A stretch of DNA of 64,000 bases from DASXRA01 sp963737425. GTDB taxonomy: Bacteria > Actinomycetota > Actinomycetes > Mycobacteriales > Jatrophihabitantaceae. Position numbers and translations under genes: made by a program. Where the stretch lies: assembly GCA_963737425.1 (NCBI GenBank), contig CAVTSX010000008.1, positions 62,001 to 126,000 of the forward strand. Reading direction: 5' to 3'. Below are positions 8,355 to 16,333 of this stretch, one piece after another (position 1 is the stretch's first letter; each line of letters starts with the position of its first letter). The notes under the pieces are model-generated. The model was not told where the DNA came from and did no database searches. It was given only the letters and a program-made list of their open reading frames with translations.

Positions 8355-9301
8355 TCAGAATCGCTGTGGTGGGCGCAGGAATCATGGGTTCGAACCATGC
8401 CCGCATCTTGCAGGTGCTGCCGGGCGTCCAACTCACCGCGGTCGTCGACCCGGATCGGACGAGAGGCGAGGCTCTCGCCAAGGCATTCGAGATGGAGTAC
8501 CGGCCGGTCGTCGACGACCTCGACCGGATGGCTGACGCAGCCGTGGTGGCAACGCCCAGCGAATCGCACGCCGATGTGGGTATCGCCCTGCTCAAGCTGG
8601 GCTTGGACGTCCTCATCGAGAAGCCCTTGGCGAGCACTGTCGAGGACGCAGACCGGCTCGTCCAAGCGGCGGCCGACTTTGACCGGGTCGTTGGCGTCGG
8701 CCACGTCGAGCGCTTCAATCCGGCCGTCCTCGAACTCGACCGCGTCGTCGTCGACCCCGTCCACATCGAGCTCACCAGGATGGGCCCGTTCTCACCGAGG
8801 ATCACCAGCGACGTCATCCTCGACCTGATGATCCACGACCTCGACCTTGCGCTGTCCATTGCGCGGTCCGAGGTCTCATCAGTGCAGGCGATCGGTCGCA
8901 AGGTCCGCACGTCGAGCGTCGACATCGCGACAGCGCTGCTCGAGTTCGAGAACGGCGTCACCGCCGCGGTCACCGCCAGCCGCGTCGGTCAGACGAAGGT
9001 GCGGCTGGTGCAGGTAACCCAGCGCGAGAACTACGTTGTTGCCGACCTCGTCCGGCAGGACGTCACGATCAATCGGGTCGACCACAGTGAGTTCACCTCT
9101 GATGCGGGGACGAGTTATCGCCAGTCGGGTCTGGTCGAAATACCGTTTCTCGAGAACCGGGGTGAGCCGCTGGCTCTCGAGCTTCGCGACTTCATCTGCG
9201 CGGTGCGCGATCGCCGAGCCCCGCATGTGACCGCCGAGCAGGCTCGCAAAGCTCTGGAGCTCGTACAGCGAGTCCGTCACATCGCGGCAAAGGGCTCGTG
9301 A
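8351..9301 (+). CDS. Gfo/Idh/MocA-family sugar dehydrogenase
   Basis: A 316-residue NAD(P)-dependent oxidoreductase starting at a GTG inside the aminotransferase stop. The Rossmann motif is VVGAGIMGSNHARIL (residues 6-20); the catalytic EKPLA motif (IEKPLAST) is at about residue 95, and the GHVERFNPA segment is typical of UDP-N-acetylglucosamine 3-dehydrogenase-like members. It probably oxidises the nucleotide sugar that the upstream aminotransferase then aminates. The longer open frame upstream overlaps the aminotransferase and is not used. Confidence 0.86.
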   Translation: MIRIAVVGAGIMGSNHARILQVLPGVQLTAVVDPDRTRGEALAKAFEMEYRPVVDDLDRMADAAVVATPSESHADVGIALLKLGLDVLIEKPLASTVEDADRLVQAAADFDRVVGVGHVERFNPAVLELDRVVVDPVHIELTRMGPFSPRITSDVILDLMIHDLDLALSIARSEVSSVQAIGRKVRTSSVDIATALLEFENGVTAAVTASRVGQTKVRLVQVTQRENYVVADLVRQDVTINRVDHSEFTSDAGTSYRQSGLVEIPFLENRGEPLALELRDFICAVRDRRAPHVTAEQARKALELVQRVRHIAAKGS

Positions 9302-9302
9302 C

Positions 9303-10235
9303 GTGTACAAAGATCACACGATCTGCGTCGTTGTACCCGCACATAACGAGAGATTGCTGATCGGCAAGACGATCGCGACGATGCCCGACTTCGTCGATCA
9401 CATCATCGTGGTCGACGACAAGAGCAGCGACGACACCGCTGAAGTTGCCGCTGCTGTCGCAGATCCGCGCGTCACGGTCGTCCGCCACGAGATCAATCTC
9501 GGGGTCGGGGGCGCCATACTCACCGGCCATCGCCGAGCGCTCGAGATCGGCGGCGACATCGACGTAGTCATGGCCGGCGATGCGCAGATGAATCCCGACT
9601 ACCTGCCGGACCTTCTCGATCCGATCGTCGACGACGGCTACGGCTTCGCCAAGGCGAACCGGTTCTTCAGCTCCGAATCGTTCCAGGGAATGCCAAAACT
9701 CCGGATCTTCGGAAACGTCTTTCTCTCGTTCCTGACCAAGATGTCGTCTGGGTACTGGCATCTGTTTGATCCGCAGAACGGCTACACCGCTGTTCGGCAG
9801 GACGTGCTGCGGCGGTTGCGTCTCGACAAGATCGCCTTGGGTTACCAGTTCGAGAACGACTTCCTGATCAACCTGTCGATTCTGAACGTGCACGCGAAGG
9901 ATGTGCCGATCCCGGCGGTATACGGCGAGGAGATATCGGGGATCAAGTTGTCGCGCGTCGTTCCAGCCATTTCCACCCTGTTGTTCAAGGGATTCTGGAA
10001 GCGGGTCTGGATGAAGTACGTGCTCTGGTCGTTCTCACCGATCGCGTTGTTGTTGTTCGTCGGGATGTTCCTGATGACGATCGGTGTTGCGGTCGGGATA
10101 TTCGTGCTCGTCTACACAATTGGCCCACGGACCGCCAGCGCTGGAAGCGTGTTGCTGTCCGTCGCTCCACTCATGACCGGAACGTACATGCTTGTTCAGG
10201 CCTTGGTACTCGATATTCAGGAAACCCCGGACTGA
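9303..10235 (+). CDS. Family 2 glycosyltransferase with C-terminal membrane segments
   Basis: A 310-residue GT2 enzyme. The GT-A start is ICVVVPAHNERLLIGKTIATM with VDDKSSDDTAEVAAA (nucleotide-binding Asp pair), then MAGDAQMNPDYL (the DXD-like metal site) and FDPQNGYTAVR, a pattern close to dolichyl/polyprenyl-phosphate mannose synthases. Two hydrophobic helices near residues 235-305 anchor it in the membrane. It starts at a GTG one base after the dehydrogenase stop. It likely moves an activated sugar to polyprenyl phosphate or to a lipid-linked glycan; the GtrA protein encoded 0.8 kb downstream fits a flippase partner. Its last 19 bp overlap the methyltransferase gene on the other strand. 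Confidence 0.87.
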   Translation: MYKDHTICVVVPAHNERLLIGKTIATMPDFVDHIIVVDDKSSDDTAEVAAAVADPRVTVVRHEINLGVGGAILTGHRRALEIGGDIDVVMAGDAQMNPDYLPDLLDPIVDDGYGFAKANRFFSSESFQGMPKLRIFGNVFLSFLTKMSSGYWHLFDPQNGYTAVRQDVLRRLRLDKIALGYQFENDFLINLSILNVHAKDVPIPAVYGEEISGIKLSRVVPAISTLLFKGFWKRVWMKYVLWSFSPIALLLFVGMFLMTIGVAVGIFVLVYTIGPRTASAGSVLLSVAPLMTGTYMLVQALVLDIQETPD

Positions 10236-10942
10236 GCGACGTCCTCGACGTAGAACCAGTCGCCGAGATCGCGGATGACGGCGCCCTCGCGGTAGCCGAG
10301 CTGTGCCTGCAGCGACCAGTCGTACGGAAAGAAGTTTATGTGCAGGCTGAAGCTGTACCAGTACGGACGCTGCTTCGGGACAACGATGATCAGCCTGCGA
10401 CGAGTGACCCGCCGCAGTTCTGCGATAGCTAGGCCGAGACGTTGCACGTGCTCGAGCGTGTGAGTGCAGACGACCGTGTCGAAGCTTGCATCCGGAAACG
10501 GCAACTGTTCGATGTTGGCCTCGACGAACTCGATGTGCCCGAACCGCTTTCGGAGCTGCTCGTTCACCACGATGTCGGACGCGGTTACCGACATCGATTC
10601 GCTCATCAGGTTGGCGAGATATCCGCGACCGGCCCCCACCTCGAGCGCAGTGCTGCCGGCGAGACTGGTGAGGATCGCTTCCGTGCAACGGGGGTTCAGG
10701 TCGGTCTCACCCTGCAGTTCGCCGACGTCCGCGGTCGATCGGTATACCTCGGCGAACTCCTCCTGCGACATGGCGAAGGCGCGCTTCTTGAAGTCCATGA
10801 TCGTCGTGGCGTGCCCGCGAAAGAGCAGTTTCATCGGCAACCACATGAGCCACCTGGAATCGCGCAGGCGCGGTGGCAACCATTGATCCAGGACGTACTG
10901 AACTGCTAACGAGAACTCCCGGCTTACGCGCAGCCGCGACAC
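10217..10942 (-). CDS. Class I SAM-dependent methyltransferase
   Basis: A 241-residue methyltransferase with motif I ALEVGAGRGYLANLM, motif II LPFPDASFDTVVCTHTLEHV and post-motif LRRVTRRRLIIVVPKQRPYWYSF, the Methyltransf_11 pattern. I prefer the GTG start at 10942 because a strong aggagg sits 6 nt upstream; the open frame continues 57 nt further to an ATG with no such site. It lies in an envelope-glycan locus, convergent with the glycosyltransferase and divergent from gtrA, so O- or N-methylation of a sugar or lipid carrier is plausible but not shown. Confidence 0.8.
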   Translation of the reverse strand: MSRLRVSREFSLAVQYVLDQWLPPRLRDSRWLMWLPMKLLFRGHATTIMDFKKRAFAMSQEEFAEVYRSTADVGELQGETDLNPRCTEAILTSLAGSTALEVGAGRGYLANLMSESMSVTASDIVVNEQLRKRFGHIEFVEANIEQLPFPDASFDTVVCTHTLEHVQRLGLAIAELRRVTRRRLIIVVPKQRPYWYSFSLHINFFPYDWSLQAQLGYREGAVIRDLGDWFYVEDVAQSGVS

Positions 10943-11035
10943 CGCGTTCCTCCTGTTGGTCCGGTGCGGTGGCTCGGCAGGCGCTCCGCTCGGCATCAAA
11001 GTATGTCAGTCCGTGCGCGTGGGAGACTTCTCGGC

Positions 11036-11446
11036 GTGCAGAGCGCGAGCGGCCCGTCGATCGCCTTGTGGCTGCAGCATCACCCGTTTCCGCGCTACGT
11101 GGCGACGGGGGGCATCAGCTTCGGGCTTGACCTGCTTGCCTTGGGCCTCTTGCATGGCGTGCTCGGCGTGGACCTCGTCGTCGCCACGATCGTCGCGTAC
11201 GGTGTCGCGTTCTTCGTCAACTTCACCCTGTCGAGGCGCTGGACGTTTCGCACGGCTAGCCGGGCGAATGCCCGCCGTCAGGCGTCGCGGTTCACCATCG
11301 TCGTGCTGTGCAACCTCGTGGCCACGGTGGTCATAGTTACCGGCTTAGCGGGCGCGGGCATGAACTACCTATTGGCAAAGGTGATCTCAGGAGTGGTCAT
11401 CGCGTTGGTCAACTTCGTGGTGAGCCGCCGGTGGGTGTTCATCTGA
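11036..11446 (+). CDS. GtrA-family membrane protein
   Basis: About 136 residues with four predicted membrane helices (RYVATGGISFGLDLLALGLL, VVATIVAYGVAFFVNFTLSR, FTIVVLCNLVATVVIVTGL, LLAKVISGVVIALVNFVVSR) and the family hallmark FVNFTLSRRWTF, repeated as NFVVSRRWVF at the C-terminus. GtrA proteins are thought to flip polyprenyl-phosphate sugars or assist GT-C transferases. I chose the GTG at 11036, with gggaga upstream; an ATG at 11003 is also in frame but lacks a ribosome site. The last 60 bp overlap the convergent DUF2142 gene. Confidence 0.82.
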   Translation: MQSASGPSIALWLQHHPFPRYVATGGISFGLDLLALGLLHGVLGVDLVVATIVAYGVAFFVNFTLSRRWTFRTASRANARRQASRFTIVVLCNLVATVVIVTGLAGAGMNYLLAKVISGVVIALVNFVVSRRWVFI

Positions 11447-13021
11447 CAACGACGTGGCCGCGACCGTGCGGTTCAGCCGCATAGGTACGAGCACGACGGC
11501 CACCCCGAGCAGTACCCAGGCGCCGGACTCCACGATCGTGTTCGTCCACGCGCCAAGAGGCGGCTGCCACCGCCCGCCGGAGAGCGTAATCGGATGCATC
11601 GGGCCGACGACGTAACGGCTCAGGCACTTGACGAATGCCGCGATGTTGGTTGCCACGATGCACGCAACCAGGACCACGGGCACGAACCAGCAGCTCAGCC
11701 GACTCGATCGGAGTCGCGCAGACAGGGCCAGGCCGGCAAGGACAACCAGGCCAACCTCGATCGGCAGGGTGTATCGCGGCTGCCATACGCCGGCGCCGAC
11801 CTTGTTCCACGACAGCGCGTCCAGGGCGATTGGTGCCGCGAAGACGGCCACGGCCAGCAGGGCGATGCCGGCTCGTTCGCGCCACCTCCCCAGGATCAGC
11901 GCAGATGCCACGAACAGGGTCGCGACTGCCAGGTATGGCAGCAGAATCGAGTGCGGCAGCGGTGTGTCGAGCCACCCGAAGTTGCCCACGTAGCCGTACA
12001 CCAGGAACCGTTGACGATCGAAGCCGCCCCATGCGAGATCGAGCCGATGCGCGAGCGTGTAATGCGTCGGCGGACCGAGGTGGCCGATGTCGAGCGCCTT
12101 GGCCAGCACCGTCCACAGCAGCGCGCCGACCACTACCGCGGCAACCACCGCGGACCATTTCAGCAGGTCGGGTGCGAGCAGTTTTGCGCGCTGCCTGAGC
12201 CCGAGAAAGACGACCAGAACCACGGCGATGACGAGCAGCCAGAACGGCGACAGCCCGCGGGTGACGACCATCGCGCATGCCGAGATCGCGGCGCGGCGAA
12301 GGAGTACCGAGCGAGATCGTCCGTGCTCGAGTCGCAACGCCAGGGCCAGGCAGACCCAGCAGGCGAGACCGGCGGAAATCTCGAGACCATTCGGATTTAC
12401 AGCGGCGCCGAGAAACACGACCATGGGGGTGATCGCAAGCAGCACGGCGGAGGCCGCGAGACGCGGCCTGCGCACCGTCATCGCCGCACTCAGCGCCCAG
12501 GCGAGGAAGAAGGCGCTCAGCGCCCCGCTTGCGAGTCGCATCCCGTAAAGAGCTCGGGAAGGGGAGAACGTCAAGGACGGCAGGCCAACGATGACGTAGT
12601 AGACGGGGTTGTAGCGCGCTGCGGTGGACGGGAGCCGAACGGCCGTCGCGTCATTGGTGAGGGGCGGGAGGCAGGCCGGATTGCCGAGGGCATGTCCCGC
12701 ATAGCAGGCTATTGAGTACTGACTCTTCTTCCAGCCGAGTGGCACGTCGACGTATCCGCCGGTGCCCAGGAGCGCCGCTTCAGGCTTGACGTACAGCGCG
12801 CCCCGAGCCGCGGCGTAGGCGCGATACGCATGCTGGTACTCGTCAGCCGAGCCCCAGATGGGTGTGGCGATAACCCAGCCGACCATGGCCCCGAACATCA
12901 GCACGAAGAACAGCGCGAGCCACCGAAGGCGCAACGCAGGATGCAGGCTGTTGTCGTTGCCCGGTGTGTCCGTTCCCGCCGCCGCTGGCGGTGATGTCGC
13001 GGTCGCGACCCCAGACTCCAC
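11387..13021 (-). CDS. DUF2142 family polytopic membrane protein
   Basis: A 544-residue protein with about a dozen hydrophobic helices. The loop after the first helix (WVIATPIWGSADEYQHAYRAYA) has the acidic DE pair expected at the start of the first large extracytoplasmic loop in DUF2142, a GT-C-like family found in surface-glycan clusters; the PNGLEISAG segment is also typical. It likely takes part in transferring or polymerising a lipid-linked sugar at the outer face of the membrane. The start is a GTG. The C-terminal 20 codons (EHPPAAHHEVDQRDDHS) are encoded antisense to gtrA. Confidence 0.82.
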   Translation of the reverse strand: MESGVATATSPPAAAGTDTPGNDNSLHPALRLRWLALFFVLMFGAMVGWVIATPIWGSADEYQHAYRAYAAARGALYVKPEAALLGTGGYVDVPLGWKKSQYSIACYAGHALGNPACLPPLTNDATAVRLPSTAARYNPVYYVIVGLPSLTFSPSRALYGMRLASGALSAFFLAWALSAAMTVRRPRLAASAVLLAITPMVVFLGAAVNPNGLEISAGLACWVCLALALRLEHGRSRSVLLRRAAISACAMVVTRGLSPFWLLVIAVVLVVFLGLRQRAKLLAPDLLKWSAVVAAVVVGALLWTVLAKALDIGHLGPPTHYTLAHRLDLAWGGFDRQRFLVYGYVGNFGWLDTPLPHSILLPYLAVATLFVASALILGRWRERAGIALLAVAVFAAPIALDALSWNKVGAGVWQPRYTLPIEVGLVVLAGLALSARLRSSRLSCWFVPVVLVACIVATNIAAFVKCLSRYVVGPMHPITLSGGRWQPPLGAWTNTIVESGAWVLLGVAVVLVPMRLNRTVAATSLSDEHPPAAHHEVDQRDDHS

Positions 13022-13080
13022 GTCCCGAGAGCCTAGACCGGATGCTCAGCGGGCCGCGGAGGCACGTGAATCCAGCCTTA

Positions 13081-13221
13081 TCAATGCGAGACGATCAGCG
13101 CGATGATGATCACGGCGGCCGAGAACGCCGCAACGATGGTCCAGCCTTGCCAGGTTTGTGGGCGCAGGCCGTAGCCCACTCGCTTTGGTGCGAACCACGG
13201 GCGGGACGAGTTTCCAGTCAT
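13081..13221 (-). CDS. Small single-pass membrane protein, 46 aa
   Basis: A 46-residue protein (start MTGNSSRPWFAPKRVGYG) with a conserved-looking WFAPKRxGYGxxPxTWQGW block and one C-terminal membrane helix (WTIVAAFSAAVIIIALIV). Short proteins of this pattern occur next to DUF1648-like membrane proteins and YtrA-type GntR regulators. Its ATG overlaps the stop of the upstream gene (ATGA), so it is the third gene of the GntR operon and is probably translationally coupled. Function is unknown. Confidence 0.7.
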   Translation of the reverse strand: MTGNSSRPWFAPKRVGYGLRPQTWQGWTIVAAFSAAVIIIALIVSH

Positions 13222-13677
13222 CGTGTCTCCTGTTCTGTTGGACTGAGCAAGGTGCGCGCGGCGTCCGGGTCCGGAGTACTGATCCGGATGTGCTCGCCGC
13301 TGCGTAGCTGAAGGTGAAGCGTCGGCCCTGCCCGGACGGTGAGCCTCGTCGTCACCCGGTGGAACGGAACCCCCAAGCCGAAGACCTGCGGCCACCGCAG
13401 GTTGGTGCTCTCGGCGGCCACGCCCTCGTCTGCGGGCATAGTCCGGACGCGGCGGTTCCCACGGGCCGTAGCAGAGGACGACGGTGTCCTCGCCGACGCT
13501 GAGCCGCACGGTCGACTGGTCTGCTGCGGCGACCAGGGCGGCGACCACCAAAGCCGCGGTGACCCAGATCGGGGCGTGGGCAATGACGGTGACGACCCCA
13601 GCCGCGGTCGAACAGACGATGCCGAGGCCGACTGGGACTGATCCGACGACGGTGCTGGTGTAGGCGTGGCGTATCAC
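13218..13677 (-). pseudogene. Membrane protein with a probable frameshift
   Basis: The frame from the GTG at 13677 encodes two N-terminal membrane helices (TSTVVGSVPVGLGIVC; APIWVTAALVVAALVAA) and then STVRLSVGEDTVVLCYGPW. Immediately afterwards the sensible reading moves to another frame: RTMPADEGVAAEST..LRWPQVFGLGV.., a beta-rich bacterial-PH-like half that ends at 13218 in an ATGA overlap with the next gene. The switch falls near 13455-13465. A 1-nt deletion (or 2-nt insertion) is the simplest cause; a sequencing error or programmed frameshift cannot be excluded. The GTG overlaps the GntR stop, so this is gene two of the operon. Confidence 0.65.
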
Positions 13678-14033
13678 GAGCGGTCCTCTTCCAACGTGGT
13701 GAGCAGCTCCGCCAGATCGCTGCTCGTATAGCCGTGCTGGCGGCCGACCTCGAGCAGCCGGTACGCACAGTCGGTGACCGACGCGAGCCCGCTGCCGGCG
13801 GCCCGGACGCGGACCCCTCGGCCCCGGCGAAACTCGAGCAGATTCTCCGTACGCAGTCGTCGATACGCGGCGAGCACGGTGTTCGCGTTGACGTGCAAGA
13901 CGGTGGCGAGTTCGCTCGCCGGGGGTAGTCGCTCGCCGTCCGTGAGCGTGCCGTCGGCCACCGCGCGCCGGACGCTCGCCGCAATCTGCTCGTGCAGCGC
14001 CTGCGCGCTGGCGGGATCAATGCTCCATTCCAT
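13674..14033 (-). CDS. GntR-family (YtrA-type) transcriptional regulator
   Basis: A 119-residue regulator. Residues 10-75 form the GntR winged helix (LHEQIAASVRRAVADGTLTDGERLPPASELATVLHVNANTVLAAYRRL in outline), with only a short C-terminal helical tail, as in the YtrA subgroup. The chosen ATG (MEWSID) has no Shine-Dalgarno but lies at the edge of a 25-bp palindrome, which suggests a leaderless and autoregulated transcript. It heads a three-gene operon with the frameshifted membrane protein and the 46-residue membrane protein, the usual partners of YtrA regulators. Confidence 0.85.
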   Translation of the reverse strand: MEWSIDPASAQALHEQIAASVRRAVADGTLTDGERLPPASELATVLHVNANTVLAAYRRLRTENLLEFRRGRGVRVRAAGSGLASVTDCAYRLLEVGRQHGYTSSDLAELLTTLEEDRS

Positions 14034-14056
14034 GATGCTAGTGACACTAGCATCAT
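14032..14056. promoter_or_regulatory. 25-bp palindromic operator over the gntR start codon
   Basis: Two perfect 12-bp arms (atgatgctagtg and cactagcatcat) flank a single base. The core CTAGTG-N-CACTAG resembles operators of YtrA-type GntR proteins. The palindrome includes part of the gntR ATG itself, so bound repressor would block both transcription and the start of a leaderless message. Confidence 0.75.
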
Positions 14057-14205
14057 CGTGGCTGCGAGCTAGCTGCCGCGGCCTGTGACCTCGGTTAGTG
14101 CAGGCATCTCGCCCAAACGCAGATTCGGCCGATGACGGGAGCAATGCCCGTGGATACCGAGGCTCTCCTGGTGTTCACCCGTAGCTGCGGATATCGTCCG
14201 CGGTC

Positions 14206-14628
14206 ATGACCGCATTCCGCATTCGGGAAGCAGCCGAGCTGCTCGGCGTCAGCGATGACACGGTTCGGCGCTGGGCCGACGCCGGGCGCGTGCGCACCAC
14301 TACCGACGCCGGCCGCCGGGTCATCGCCGGCGCCGACCTCGCCCGTTTCGCCGAGGAGCTTGCTGCGAGCGCGGAACGGCCGAAGCCGCGAACCGTCATC
14401 GGCGAGTCGGCCCGCAATCGGTTCACCGGGCTCGTGACGAACGTCGTCCGCGACACCGTGATGGCGCAGGTCGAGATCCAGGCCGGTCCGCACCGCATCG
14501 TGTCGCTGATGAGCCGCGAGGCCGCCGACGAACTCGAGCTCGAGCCGGGCGTGATCGCCATTGCCTCGGTCAAGGCCACCAACGTCGTCGTCGAGGTCCC
14601 CGAGCACCGTTCCAGTCGCACTGCATGA
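14206..14628 (+). CDS. HTH-Mop molybdate-responsive regulator
   Basis: A 140-residue protein with an N-terminal MerR/excisionase-like helix-turn-helix (FRIREAAELLGVSDDTVRRWADAGRV, residues 4-29) and a C-terminal TOBE/Mop domain (ARNRFTGLVTNVVRDTVMAQVEI, from about residue 68), the fold that binds molybdate. It sits 56 bp upstream of modA in the same direction, so it most likely senses molybdate and controls modABC, or stores the oxyanion. A TATCGT hexamer 8 nt before the ATG suggests a leaderless promoter. Confidence 0.84.
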   Translation: MTAFRIREAAELLGVSDDTVRRWADAGRVRTTTDAGRRVIAGADLARFAEELAASAERPKPRTVIGESARNRFTGLVTNVVRDTVMAQVEIQAGPHRIVSLMSREAADELELEPGVIAIASVKATNVVVEVPEHRSSRTA

Positions 14629-14684
14629 GAGGGGTCAGCGCGTTGAGTCCCGCTCCAAGCGCCACATCGCCGAGGAGAAGTCAC

Positions 14685-15488
14685 ATGCAACGCCGCATTA
14701 TCGCCGTGACCGCTTTGGCCGCGGCGGCAGTCACCCTGGCTGCCAGCTGTTCATCGAGCAAGCCGTCGCCGGATTCGTCCGCCCCGGCGGGTGGCGCGGG
14801 CTCGACGCCGGCGATCGGCGGTACGGTCACCGTCTTCGCCGCGGCCTCGCTGCAGGAGGCCTTCACGACTCTCGCCAAGCAATTCCACGCGGCGAACCCG
14901 AACGTCACCGTCAAGCTGAACTTCGGGGCGAGTTCGGCGCTGGCCACACAGATCAATCAGGGTGCGCCCGCTGACGTGTTCGCCTCGGCGTCACCGAAGA
15001 ACATGACGCAGGTCGTGAGCGCCGGAGGCGCGTCGGCGTCGACGAATTTCGTCAAGAACGTCATGGAAATCGCGGTGCCGCCGAGTAATCCGGCCGGTGT
15101 TGCCACCGTCGCCGATCTGGCCAAGGGCAGCGTCAAGGTCGCGCTGTGCCAGCCGCAGGTGCCCTGTGGCGCGACCGCGGCCAAGGTGTTCGCCAACGCC
15201 AAGGTCACCGTCAAGCCGGTGACCCTCGAACCGGACGTCAAATCGACACTGTCGAAGGTCGAGCTGAACGAGGTCGACGCCGGAGTGGTGTACGTGACCG
15301 ACGTCCGCGCGGCCGGTAACAAGGTCAAGGGAATCACGATCCCGGAGACCATCAACGCCGCCACCGAGTACCCGATCGCCGTGCTCTCGAAGGCCGCGAA
15401 CTCCGCCGGCGGCCAGGCATTCATGGCCTACGTGCTGTCTGCGGCGGGCCGGTCGGTCCTGACCGCGGACGGATTCGAGCAGCCCTGA
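14685..15488 (+). CDS. modA: Molybdate-binding lipoprotein ModA
   Basis: A 267-residue periplasmic-binding-protein homologue. The signal peptide ends in a lipobox (LAASC, lipidated C22) followed by a Ser/Pro-rich linker. The mature part shows the ModA pattern VFAAASLQEAFTTLAKQF, FGASSALATQINQGAPADVFASA and VYVTDVRAAG. It captures molybdate outside the membrane for ModBC. The ATG at 14685 follows gaggagaag; the upstream ATG of the same frame would bury the signal sequence. The N-terminal lipid anchor suits a Gram-positive envelope. Confidence 0.93.
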   Translation: MQRRIIAVTALAAAAVTLAASCSSSKPSPDSSAPAGGAGSTPAIGGTVTVFAAASLQEAFTTLAKQFHAANPNVTVKLNFGASSALATQINQGAPADVFASASPKNMTQVVSAGGASASTNFVKNVMEIAVPPSNPAGVATVADLAKGSVKVALCQPQVPCGATAAKVFANAKVTVKPVTLEPDVKSTLSKVELNEVDAGVVYVTDVRAAGNKVKGITIPETINAATEYPIAVLSKAANSAGGQAFMAYVLSAAGRSVLTADGFEQP

Positions 15489-15559
15489 CCCGCGTATCGG
15501 CACCTCGCAGGCCGGGCGCGCGCAGCCGGACGCGCGCACCGGGAGGGCGTGGCGTTCCG

Positions 15560-16333
15560 GTGCTGATCGCCGCTCCCGCGTTGATCGGGTTCGCGTTCCT
15601 CGTCGTGCCGCTGATCGCGCTGCTCGTGCGCGCGCCGTGGCGCGGCCTCGGCCGGCTGCTCTCCGACCACCAGGTGCTGACGGCGCTTCGGTTGTCGCTC
15701 GAGAGCGCGACCGCGGCAACCGCCGTGTCGCTCGTTCTCGGCGTGCCGCTGGCCTGGGTCCTGGCGCGGATCCGGGTGCCGGGCATCGGCCTGGCGCGTG
15801 CGCTCGTCACGCTGCCGCTCGTTCTGCCACCCGTCGTCGGCGGTATCGCGTTGCTGCTCGCACTCGGGCGCAACGGCATCGTCGGGCGCTACCTCGACCA
15901 ATGGTTCGGCGTCACCTTGCCGTTCACCACGGCCGGCGTGATCGTGGCCGAGACATTCGTCGCCATGCCGTTCCTCGTCGTGACCGTCGAGGGCGCCCTG
16001 CGCACGGCGGACCGTGACCTGGAAGAGGCTGCGGTAACCCTCGGCGCTTCCCGGCTGGTCGTGTTCGGACGGATCACCCTTCCGGCGATCGCCCCGTCGT
16101 TACTGGCCGGCTCAATCCTGTGCTGGGCCCGTGCGCTCGGCGAGTTCGGAGCCACGATCACCTTCGCCGGTAACTACCCGGGAACCACGCAGACGATGCC
16201 TCTCGCGATCTACAACGCCTTCGAGGAGGACCCGCAGGCCGCGATCGCGCTCAGCCTGGTGCTCCTCCTCGTCGCGGTTGTGGTGCTGGCGGCGCTTCGC
16301 GACCGCTGGTTGCGCGGACCGGTGACGGCATGA
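15560..16333 (+). CDS. modB: Molybdate ABC transporter permease ModB
   Basis: A 257-residue permease with five to six membrane helices. The EAA loop is visible as EEAAVTLGASRLVVFGRITLPAIAPSL, the contact site for ModC, and the RALGEFGATITFAGN stretch is typical of ModB. The start is uncertain: GTG at 15560 opens directly in the first helix, and the frame stays open upstream into the modA stop, where only a CTG would be available. The stop overlaps the modC start (ATGA). Confidence 0.9.
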   Translation: MLIAAPALIGFAFLVVPLIALLVRAPWRGLGRLLSDHQVLTALRLSLESATAATAVSLVLGVPLAWVLARIRVPGIGLARALVTLPLVLPPVVGGIALLLALGRNGIVGRYLDQWFGVTLPFTTAGVIVAETFVAMPFLVVTVEGALRTADRDLEEAAVTLGASRLVVFGRITLPAIAPSLLAGSILCWARALGEFGATITFAGNYPGTTQTMPLAIYNAFEEDPQAAIALSLVLLLVAVVVLAALRDRWLRGPVTA

